Part shown: positions 22,021 through 30,815 of the stretch, piece after piece
Position numbering within the stretch: the stretch's first letter is position 1
Layout: each line of letters begins with the position of its first letter
NCBI GenBank assembly: GCA_022560025.1
Contig: JAFISE010000043.1
Location: 124,001-188,000, forward strand
Direction of reading: 5' to 3'
DNA length: 64,000 bases
Source: Stagonosporopsis chrysanthemi
Lineage: Eukaryota; Ascomycota; Dothideomycetes; Pleosporales; Didymellaceae
Made by a program: the position numbers and the translations under genes
The notes under the pieces: model-generated
The model's input: the letters and a program-made list of their open reading frames with translations, nothing else
What the model was told of the DNA's origin: nothing
The model's database searches: none

Positions 22021-24145
22021 TTACTGGGCGTCCTTGTACTTCTGCTCGTGGACGCCAATAGCACTGCTTCACGTTAGCAACAAGTCCTCACTCGCAACGA
22101 ACGAAAGGGTAAAAACGAAAACCCCGGGGGACTACTTACCGGCCAGAGGGATCCGTCTGCTTGCTCCACGTCGGCGTCCAGCGCATGACGGTGCTCGCGC
22201 AGCTGGGCGGGAAGTGCTCGTCGAACATGCAGCGGTACCAGTACGCCTCCTTTGTATCGGGGACGTCGTCGCCCCACTCGGCCTTTGGGTTCTTGAGCTG
22301 CTCGTCGCTGACCTGCTTCTCCGCCGTGTCCTTGAGCGCATCGATCCACCCGTATCCGACGCCGTCGGAGAACTGCTCCTTCTGGCGCCACAGAATCTTC
22401 TCCGGCAGGTACGCGGGCACGTCCGGCTCGTCCGACGTGTCGAACGCCTTGCGCAGAATGTACTTTTCAATCCGCTCCTTTGTGATCATCTTCTCGGCCG
22501 GGTCGATGTTCATGGCCGTCTCAAGGAACTGGCGGTCCAGGAAGGGGACACGGGCCTCAACACCCCAGGCGGATGTCGACTTGTTGGCGCGCAGGCAGTC
22601 GGCCAAGTGCAGGTTCTTGACGCGGCGCACGCACTCCTCGTGGAACGCGGCTTTGTCGGGCGCGTTGTGGAAGTACAGGTACCCGCCGAAGATCTCGTCG
22701 GAGCCCTCGCCCGACAGCACCATCTTGATGCCCATGGCCTTGATCTTGCGCGAGAGCAGGAACATGGGCGTCGACGCGCGAATGGTGGTCACATCAAAGG
22801 TTTCAAGGTGGAAGATGACGTCCGAGAGGGCGTCGAGGCCCTCCTCGATGGTGAAGGTGAAGGTGTGGTGCTTTGTGCCGAGGAAGTCTGCGACTTCGCG
22901 GGCAGCAATGGCGTCGGGGGCGTTGGGGAGACCGATGGAGAACGAGTTGAGCTGGCCGAGGATCAGGTCGGTCTGGAGCTCGCCCTCGGCGTCGATGCCG
23001 ACAAGTTCGCTGGGGTCCGACGCGGTGCCGTTGGCGGTGGCCTTGTGCTCAGCGGCGCGCTTTCTTGTCTCCTCGTTCAAGCGGATGGTTTCGCGCTGTG
23101 CGATCGAAGCAACCAAACTCGAGTCAAGGCCACCAGACAGCAGTACACCGAAGGGGACCTCGGCCATCATGCGCTTGCGTACTGACCGCTCGAACGACTT
23201 CCTGAGCTCCTTCAGGTCAAGAGGGTTGGTAGGGATGTTGGTGGGCTCAACAAGCCACTTGGGATCGAAGTAGCGGGTGAGGCTATCTGTCTTCGAATCG
23301 TAGACATGGCCGGGAGGGAAGGCCTGGATGTCGTCGCAAACGGGGTGTAGGCACTTCAGCTCGGAGGCGAAGTAGACGGCACCAGGGGTCTCGCTCGACC
23401 TGCCCATGTAGAATGTGGTGACACCGATGGGGTCGCGGGCAGCGATTAGTCGGTCGTTCTGCTTGTCGTGGAGGACCCACGAGAACATGCCGTCGAGGTG
23501 TCGGGGCGCGTCGATGCCATGTTCGAGATACAGAGGGATGATGACCTCGCAATCCGAATGTGTCTTGAAATCGTAGGGCTGCTTGAGGCTCTTGCGGAGG
23601 ATGCGGTGGTTGTAAATCTCGCCGTTGACGGCCAGAGAGACGGTTCCCTCCTTGTTGACGAGCGGCTGCGCGCCAGAGTCTGCTTAGTGTAAGTGTTTAC
23701 CCGGCTCACAAAAGTTGTCGTGTGACCGCATACCAACACCGACGATGGAGAGACGCTCGTGGACGAGGACTACATATTGTCAGTACTTCTCTACCGGCTC
23801 AAAAAAACCTGCGCACTTACTTGTGTCGTTGGCGATGTGGTTGCCGCCTGCAGATTGTCAGTCATCGTGCTCGCCCGCGCATTGCATGTTTCTGTTGCTC
23901 ACTCCAATCCGGGCCCCGATGTCGGATTCTACACAGAGTCAGTCAATCGCGCTCACCACCATCTTTCAATAAAAGACACGTACTGCTTGCCCATTTTCAG
24001 GGCGGTCGGCTTGAACTTCTGGACATCGGGATGTCTGCGCACAAATCAGTCATTGTTCAACAATTGTAGCAAGAGAGTTTTGGAGGGGCAATCATAGGCA
24101 TTGCGCAGCTCTGACATACCTGTAGCACGCGAAAATACCACACAT
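22021..24145 (-). CDS. ASN2: asparagine synthetase (glutamine-hydrolysing)
   Basis: Seven exons: 24145-24120, 24034-23984, 23928-23903, 23847-23821, 23769-23734, 23679-22140 and 22063-22021, giving 582 residues. Five small exons build the N-terminal glutamine amidotransferase domain: M-C-G-I-F-A-C-Y (Cys2 is the nucleophile), R-H-R-G-P-D-W-S, L-V-H-E-R-L-S-I-V, V-N-G-E-I-Y-N-H. The synthetase domain has the ATP pyrophosphatase loop L-L-S-G-G-L-D-S-S-L and L-S-G-E-G-S-D-E. It makes asparagine from aspartate, glutamine and ATP in the cytosol. The last exon encodes a short C-terminal V-H-E-Q-K-Y-K-D-A-Q. A TGAGTCA element lies 89 bp upstream of the start. Confidence 0.96.
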
Positions 24146-25003
24146 CTTGGCTGTATTTGGGGGTGATTGAGATACAGAGAAGAAGGTTTGGCCAAGGTCG
24201 TGGACGTTTTTCAATGCCGAGCAATCTAGAGTTTGAGTCACTTCGCAGTGAATTGCCTCCGGCGACGGCAAGCGGCGACCAGACGGACATGCCCCACTAG
24301 CCTACGTTCAGAACGCGCCCTAGAGCCGCAGAGGCATCCAGCGATTCTAGTGGAGCCCGTTATCGCTCAAACCAGGGGACGAATGGCCGATGATGCGCGC
24401 GGGGGAGGCATTCCGAGAGACAGTCACTCCGGGTGCATCTGAACTATCATGTGCGCCGTCATTGGTTGACGCTCACCACGTGAGCACATCAAGCTGACCG
24501 ACTTTCGTGTGTACATGCAATATGCTCGCGGTTACTGCTGCAGAGACTCGGCATGCTTTCCGCGGGCCACCAATGCTATTTTCACGTTGTCCCCAAGGCT
24601 TCACAGGCCTTGGCCGGCCACAGCGCGGCGGGAGTTTAGTCACTTTTGACTAATATCTGCATGTGGCATCAAGATATGGCTGAATTGAGCGAATCACGAT
24701 TCCGTAGGTGTTGATACATCAATTGCCTCCACGCGACCATACTCGACACACGCTTTGCCCAGACCGCGTCTACCCGTACTAAATTATCCCCCCCAAAGTC
24801 CTTCAGTGAAGCAGAAGTGAAACACAAGAAATAGAGAAGCCGTCGTACCATCCATGCATTCCTTGTCTACCTTGCTTGGACGCTCGTCGTGCTCGTGCAT
24901 ACGTCATCTGAATCATCACATCCAATGCCACAATGTGGGATCCACGGTCGTCGGCGCAGGCTGCACGGCTTCTGTCCTCCACGCTGGGTATAGCAGAAAA
25001 CGC
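24146..25003. other. intergenic: ASN2 promoter and SCS2 3' flank
   Basis: 858 bp. Apart from the TGAGTCA and CACGTG motifs no feature is recognised; open frames are short. Confidence 0.4.
24234..24240. promoter_or_regulatory. TGAGTCA site (CPC1/GCN4-type) upstream of ASN2
   Basis: A perfect palindromic heptamer lies 89 bp before the ASN2 ATG, a typical place for cross-pathway control by the GCN4/CPC1 bZIP factor. A CACGTG box lies further up at 24477-24482. Functional binding is inference. Confidence 0.45.
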
Positions 25004-26176
25004 TTAGAACAAGAAGTAGGCGATGAGGAAGCTCACCAGACACAGGAGCGCGGTGATCTGGACGGATACACCACCTGCAGGTGCTGTCTGTTGCTGGGTG
25101 GCAGTAGCAGACTGGTCCTTCGCGCCGCTTGTAGCATCGGGCTTTCGCTGGCGGAGGCCCTCGCTAGCTTGCTGTGTCAACCGTGCAATCTGCTGCTTGG
25201 CCGCATCGAGCTGAGCCTGGAGCTCGGCCTGCGATGTGGGAATTGCGTTTGTTACGCTGGCAGCAGCTGTGGCTACGGACTGCTGGAAACCCGCGCCAGC
25301 GCCAGAGCCTGTGGCGGGGTTGTAGGTCTCGCGCTCAATCTCTCCGAGGTTCTTGCTGCCGGCCGGGCGGTCTTCTACGCGAGAGACAGGGCCCTGGGCG
25401 TGCTCGGTGGGACCACGTGCAGGGGTTACGGCAGCTTCCGACTGAGGGGATGAGAGCAGCGAGTCGCGGCTAGCACCGTTTGTCCTCGCAGGTGTGGAAT
25501 CGGCGTCGGCGGGCAGGAAAAGGACTCTGATCTTCTTCTCCTGGATAGATGACTTCGCAGTCTGTTCGATGTGTGCCCACTGGGCTGGATTAGCATGAGC
25601 TGTTTGAGCTGGGTCGTGGAGCTTACGAGGGAGCCGACATTGGTGAACTCCTTGTCGGCGGTGACGAGGACGGATTGCACAAGGAACTTGTCGCGGCACT
25701 TGGCATCTGGCGGCGGGTCTTCCTTCATCGCCTGCAGGAGGACTATGGGTATGTGTCAGTGTATCGCACTTGGACTACGCAGATACGCGCATTGGGTGGT
25801 GAGCTTACTTTGGACTTCGACATCTCGCCCGGGCTCGATGCGTCCGCTGTTGGGACGCACGCAGTACCTAGCAGATCATGTGTCAGTATGGAGGATTGCG
25901 GCTACCGGGTATGAGGTTCATACTGTTTGGGAGCGGTGGTTTTGACCTGCGATCGTCAGCTACGGCTCCAAGCACTCGGCTGAGAACAGTGCCACGCCGT
26001 TCCAATGCGTGCTTACCTTAAAAGCGACAGGGTCGGAGTGAGGGTTCTTGAGACGGAGCGTCTGCGACACCTCTTGCTGGAAGGGACCTGACACGTTGAG
26101 CACTAATTTCGAATCACGTCTGCTGTTGCTGCTCACGCTTGAAACCAAGCTCTACGGGGTCGAGCTCGACGGACAT
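25004..26176 (-). CDS. SCS2: VAP-family ER membrane contact protein
   Basis: Six exons: 26176-26137, 26087-26017, 25946-25924 (23 nt), 25867-25809, 25742-25627 and 25579-25004, giving 294 residues. The MSP domain reads M-S-V-E-L-D-P-V-E-L-G-F-K-R-P-F, then N-P-H-S-D-P-V-A-F-K-V-K-T-T-A-P-K-Q and Y-C-V-R-P-N-S-G-R-I-E-P-G, the surface that binds FFAT motifs. A Pro/Ser/Thr-rich linker, a coiled-coil stretch (Q-A-E-L-Q-A-Q-L-D-A-A-K-Q-Q-I) and a C-terminal membrane anchor end the protein. Family members tether the ER to plasma membrane and vacuole and recruit lipid-transfer proteins. For intron 1 the acceptor at 26088 (49 nt) was chosen because an earlier AG would leave a 34-nt intron and break the R-P-F motif. 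Confidence 0.93.
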
Positions 26177-26815
26177 GGCGGAGGTGTGGAGGACAGGCGG
26201 CGGCAGGCAGGATTGGTAATCTGGCTCTTAGACGAGTGCGGCGCATGCGACGAAGACGAGGGATACTGGACGGCACGTGGGCAATCTACGAGGGCAGATC
26301 AGGGTGATATGTAGGGGTCGAGCGTGTTCGGGCGTGTTGTGGTGGTGCGCGCGCAGCAGACAGAGGGGGATTGAAGGGGAACGTTCGTTGTCTCGTACCT
26401 AGCCGAGCCTGGAATCGTGGTGGCTCGACGTCACAGTGTTTAGTCTAGGACCGCCGACTCGTCGTCATCAGCTACGGGTTTGCGACAGTCCGGCACAGCT
26501 CGGTTCGCCAGCATCAGCTATTCAAGGCAAAGGCGAGCAGACATTGATCAACATATAACATTCTGCGGCAATGCAACCACGTGCATTCACCTGGATTCGT
26601 GTGGAAGGTGCGAGACCCTGACCCCACTACCACTGGAGCTACCTCCACAAGAGCTCCGAGTAACTTACACCCACCTTGCAACGTCAACTGGAACAATCAA
26701 CCGAAGCATCGAACGCGTTTGACAAGCTCTACCAAGCCTGCCTTACCTCCACGACCTGCTATAAAGGTCCAACACACCGCAAACACCACTCTCTTACCAC
26801 ATCGCCACACCCATC
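26177..26815. promoter_or_regulatory. divergent promoter region SCS2 / UBX gene
   Basis: 639 bp between divergent start codons. A TATAAA lies at 26760-26765, about 50 bp before the UBX-protein ATG. No other feature is recognised. Confidence 0.4.
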
Positions 26816-27736
26816 ATGTCCGACCAAGAACAGCTCGTTGCCATGGGCTTCGACCCTGAACGCGCCACACTTGCCCTCAAAGCTAGTGGCAACTTACAAG
26901 GGGCTCTCGACTGGATAGAGAAGAACCAAGATCGCTCGCTCGACGAGATCAAAGCCGAGCAAGCTTCCGCCGCCGAAGAGCCACCTGCGCTGCAACCCGG
27001 CGAAGAAGCAAAATCACTTATCTGCGACGACTGCGGCAAGAAGTTTCGCTCTGTTGCACAGGCTGAATTCCACGGCAGCAAGACCGGACACGAGAACTTT
27101 TCCGAATCAACCGAGGAGATCGCACCGCTGACCGAAGAGGAGAAGAAGGCACGTCTTGAGGAACTGAAGCAAAAGCTCGCACTCAAGCGCGCTGCGCAGG
27201 CTGATCAGGACAAGGAAGAGCGCAAGAGGAATGAGCAGATTCGCATGAAGTCCACAAAGGAGACGCAGGACATCAAAGAGGAGCTGGAGAAGAAGGAGCG
27301 CATCAAGGAGGCCCAGGCCAAGCGCGCTGAGAAGCTTGCGGACCAGGAGGCGAAGAAGAGGGTGCTGGCCAAGCTCGAGGCAGACAAGCAGGAGCGCAAG
27401 AGGAAGGCGGAGGCGGAGAAGGCGGTGCGCGCAGGCCAGGCTCCTCCTCCTGTCAAGCAGGAGACAGGACCGACGTCGTCTGGTCCCACAACCAGCAAGC
27501 CTGCAAGTGCATACACAGAGGCTAGACTAGCACTTCAGACACCTGGTGGACGCGTCACGAAGACGTTCCCTGTTGAAACGACACTGTTCGAGGTCGCGCA
27601 CGCGCTGGAGCAGGACGGCACCACGGTCAACACCTTCTCGACCAACTTCCCCAAGAAGACATTCGACAAGAGCGACTTCGGCATGACTCTCAAAGAGGCT
27701 GGGTTCGTCCCCAGCGCTGCATTGATTGTCGGATGA
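26816..27736 (+). CDS. UBA-UBX domain protein (UBXN1/SAKS1-like)
   Basis: One exon, 306 residues. An N-terminal UBA domain (about 3-40: L-V-A-M-G-F-D-P-E-R-A-T-L-A-L, then G-A-L-D-W-I) binds ubiquitin. A C2H2-like finger with C-D-D-C-G-K-K-F-R and H-G-S-K-T-G-H follows at about 70-92. A long Lys/Glu-rich coiled coil spans about 105-205, and the C-terminal UBX domain at about 220-306 carries the F-P-x-x-T-x-F and phenylalanine-proline loop (S-T-N-F-P-K-K-T-F) that docks on Cdc48/p97. This is the UBXN1 layout, linking ubiquitinated clients to Cdc48. Confidence 0.93.
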   Translation: MSDQEQLVAMGFDPERATLALKASGNLQGALDWIEKNQDRSLDEIKAEQASAAEEPPALQPGEEAKSLICDDCGKKFRSVAQAEFHGSKTGHENFSESTEEIAPLTEEEKKARLEELKQKLALKRAAQADQDKEERKRNEQIRMKSTKETQDIKEELEKKERIKEAQAKRAEKLADQEAKKRVLAKLEADKQERKRKAEAEKAVRAGQAPPPVKQETGPTSSGPTTSKPASAYTEARLALQTPGGRVTKTFPVETTLFEVAHALEQDGTTVNTFSTNFPKKTFDKSDFGMTLKEAGFVPSAALIVG

Positions 27737-27968
27737 GATCAATCATAGCTGTAAAGCGAATATGACATATTATGCAAATGACCGTCACGAAAAGATGCAT
27801 AGAGGGCGTTCAGGATGGCACGAAGTAGTGCCCTTATCTATAAACTGAGATAATTATACGCTATCTACGAAATGCGATGATACTCATCCTTTGCGTTCAG
27901 TTCGCCGTGACGCCCGTTGATGCTGTGCAAGACCCAATGCTTATGCCGTACCACCCAATTCACCACGC

Positions 27969-29623
27969 TCAGTCATACTCGTCGCATCCTCCATCGTACC
28001 TCCCCATCTCCCTCTGCGTGCTACACCACTCCTCACTTGCAAGCCCACTCTCCTTACGCCTGACCAATGCTTCCGCATCCTTGCACCAGTCACACGCAAA
28101 GTCGCACGGCGGGACTTCCTCATCAGCAAAGTAATTCGCGATAATCTTGTGTCGACACTTTTTGGTCGCCTCGCAGTAGTCCACTAGTGCCTGTAAGCTC
28201 TTAGCTCTATTCAGCATCTGCTGCTGCTGCGCCGCCCTCCCGTCGCCCTTAGTGGGCTGTCGCGCCTGGTCACGCGCCATGAGTGATGCCGCGCGATCAC
28301 GGTCTTCGCGTCCATAGTATAGGATGCATACGCTGGCTTTTCCGTCTCGACCTGCGCGTCCGGCTTCCTGGTAGAAGCCCTCGAAAGACTTGGGGATCTG
28401 CCAGTGCACAACGAAGCGGACATCTTCTTTGTCGATGCCCATGCCGAAGGCTGTAGTGGCAACGACCACATCGTAACCTTCTTTGTTGGCAACCCAGCCG
28501 TGCAGAGTGTCGGTTCGCTCGGTGTGGGGAAGACCGGCGTGGTAGGGCTTCGCGCCAATGCCATCGCTGCGAAGGCGTGCGGCGAGAGACTCGCAGTCCT
28601 TGCGGAAGAGCGTATATATGATTCCGGAAACGTTGTCAGTGCGCTGTTGCTGGGTTGCTAGCTGGGTGGCTCGCTGTGAGTTGGCACGGCGAGTGTGAAT
28701 GCTCTTGAGCCAAGAGAGGAAGTCGGTGTAGTGATCATCATCGTCGCGCTTGAAGCGGATTTCGTAGTGGAGGTTCGGGCGGCTCGTACTCATGCGAAAC
28801 ACACGTAGCTTGAGAGGGTCTAGAGCCATGGTTTTTATGATGTCGTTGCGCACGCGTGCGGTTGCTGTGGCTGTTAAACATATAATAGGGACGTCTGGGA
28901 ATTCCGTTTTGAAGAAGGAGAGCTGTTGGAACGAGGGTCTGAAGTCGTGGCCCCATTCACTGACGCAATGAGCTTCGTCGACTGCTATACGTGCGAGCTC
29001 CTTTTGGGAGTGGATGACGCGGAGGATCTTGCGAAAGTGGTCTGTTGCGCAGTACTCTGGGGTGACATAGAGAAGTCTAGTCAAGGGATGGCCGCATTGG
29101 AGATCCGCAAGTATGCGCTCTCGATCTTGTCGCTGAGTTGTGCTGTTGACTGTTTCGACTTTAACATTTGAGTGTCGCATAGACGCAACTTGGTTGTTCT
29201 AGTCGGGTCAGTCCCGTATCATGTCTCCAAATGCAAGGTCTTACCATCAACGCCAGAAGTGGAGAAATGACAATGGTAACTAAGCCGTCAGCAGCTGTGT
29301 ATCGTTTTCAGCATCTAAAACGTACTGCCGAGATCAACAATGGCCGGTAGTTGGTAGCACAAACTCTTGCCGAATGATGTGGCTGCCTGCAAGAAGACGT
29401 CTTCGCCCTCCAAAGTGGCCATGATGACCTCGCGCTGTAAAGGTCTTGGTGACTTCAGAACAATGGTTCAGGATCATAACGTGAAGGCTCGCTTACCGGA
29501 AGCATGGTTTCTTGAACACTCGTTTCAATGTGAAATCGACGTTTGAGTACGGTCTCTTCCTCTTTACAAGCATCTTCAGCTTCCAGCTTGATGCGCTCGG
29601 TTTGATGAAAAAGGTTATAGCTT
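27969..29623 (-). CDS. RecQ-family DNA helicase, N-terminus unresolved
   Basis: Four exons are supported: 29623-29497, 29434-29326, 29279-29245 and 29198-27969, with introns of 62, 46 and 46 nt, about 500 residues. Motifs in order are F-H-I-E-T-S-V-Q-E-T-M-L-P, Walker A A-T-S-F-G-K-S-L-C-Y-Q-L-P, I-V-I-S-P-L-L-A-L-M, the D-E-A-H box followed by C-V-S-E-W-G-H-D-F-R-P, L-T-A-T-A-T, Y-H-A-G-L and Q-E-A-G-R-A-G-R-D-G. A RecQ zinc-binding segment with C-R-H-K-I-I-A-N-Y-F and C-D-F-A-C-D-W-C ends it. There is no winged-helix or HRDC domain after the zinc motif. The first exon is open only back to an acceptor-like CCAG (29624-29627) in a phase needing an upstream exon, for which I find no ATG. It is a 3'-5' helicase of the ATP-dependent repair type. 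Confidence 0.85.
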
Positions 29624-30005
29624 CTGGACTACCGCCCACAAGAGAATCTTCAGCGGAAACTGTAGATGCTTCGATCTGATCATTGTTGTGTCTACAGAAC
29701 GCGCCTGAGCGGAAGTTGCTGCGACGTGAAGGAACATCGCACGGCAAGCGCGAATCATCGGCGCGCTGTCACCTGCCTCTCACTTGACCAATCAAGGTTT
29801 TCCAACCCCCATCTCTTCACCAACTTCTTACCACGAAGCACTTCAGAGCACGCTAAATTTCGCCCAAGTCAGATACTTTAATTTTAACATCAAGAGCAGG
29901 ATAATCAATATTGTGTGTCGTTCGATCGCACGGAGACGCAATACCTTGTTGGAAGAATACCACACAAGCCGCCCCACGCGGACTTCAAATCAACACTAGG
30001 AAGGG
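29624..30005. promoter_or_regulatory. divergent promoter region helicase / GNAT
   Basis: About 380 bp. It probably includes the missing first exon of the helicase gene. No TATA box or factor site stands out. Confidence 0.35.
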
Positions 30006-30506
30006 ATGGTCGCTACAATCAACGCCACTGTAGCTCCTCCAGGCGTTGTTCTGCAGGTGTACACTGCGTGCCCACCAAAGGATCGCGACGCTTTAGCATC
30101 GAAGGTAGCCAAGCTCGAGAAGAAAATATTCCCATCGAGCGAGGCCTTTGATTACAGTGTTGAATTGAAAAAGAAGAACATTGGGCTTGTTCTAGCCTTG
30201 AGAGAAGGAAGCGAGGAAGTCATCGGATATCTCGTGTTTCAGAGACAAAAAAGCCTGGCCTGGCTACACAAGCTGGCTACAATCGAGCAAGAGAGGGGTA
30301 GAGGTATCGCCAGGTGTCTCGTACATTCCCTTTGCCAGCAAGTGAAGAAGGGAGGCTGTCGAACAATCGTTTTGTGGGTTGATGAGGCTCGCAACCCAGC
30401 AAGAGCTCTTTACACGTCCTGTGGATTCCAGGAAATCGAACGCCTCCAAAACTACTACGGTCCCGAGCGAACAGCAATAAAAATGGAGTTGGCTACTGCA
30501 GAATGA
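30006..30506 (+). CDS. GNAT-family N-acetyltransferase
   Basis: One exon, 166 residues. The GNAT fold is shown by V-I-G-Y-L-V-F-Q-R (strand 4) and H-K-L-A-T-I-E-Q-E-R-G-R-G-I-A-R, the acetyl-CoA pyrophosphate loop (Q/R-x-x-G-x-G/A), at about 91-106. The terminal N-P-A-R-A-L-Y-T-S-C-G-F-Q-E-I motif at about 136-150 follows. It transfers acetyl from acetyl-CoA to an amine; substrate cannot be told. The size is that of a minimal GNAT. It is divergent from the helicase gene. Confidence 0.9.
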   Translation: MVATINATVAPPGVVLQVYTACPPKDRDALASKVAKLEKKIFPSSEAFDYSVELKKKNIGLVLALREGSEEVIGYLVFQRQKSLAWLHKLATIEQERGRGIARCLVHSLCQQVKKGGCRTIVLWVDEARNPARALYTSCGFQEIERLQNYYGPERTAIKMELATAE

Positions 30507-30815
30507 GTCTCAGGCCTTGAATTTGCACAGTTCGTGGCTGGTCTCAAGTATGCTGAGGTGGCAGGACTGTATCCCTTGCAGTTGCCACCCCTCTGCACTT
30601 TAGCTATCTTCACATTCCTCCGCCTTCCCATGGACAGCACGTAAGGCGTACAGCACGTCTACGCGACCACGCGTTCGAAGCGCGACGACGAATTCCACGG
30701 CCCGGGAAGAGATGGCTGTAGTGACGAAAGGCTTTCAGCATGTCTGCTTCCAAGACCTACTTTCAACCTTGCGACGACACACCTCTGCGACGACCTCTAT
30801 CTGTGACCTGTTGCT
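30507..30815. other. intergenic
   Basis: This is the 3' flank of the GNAT gene and the presumed AXL2 promoter, 309 bp. No motif was recognised. Confidence 0.35.

Noticed and set aside
22034..23185. 383-codon plus-strand frame
   Set aside because: Antisense shadow of the large ASN2 exon; codon bias and motifs belong to the minus strand.
26103..26136. 34-nt intron in SCS2
   Set aside because: Too short for the window's introns; the acceptor 15 nt later gives a 49-nt intron and restores G-F-K-R-P-F.
30663..30690. CGCGTTCGAAGCGCG as a tRNA T-arm
   Set aside because: A simple palindrome; no other tRNA arms around it.
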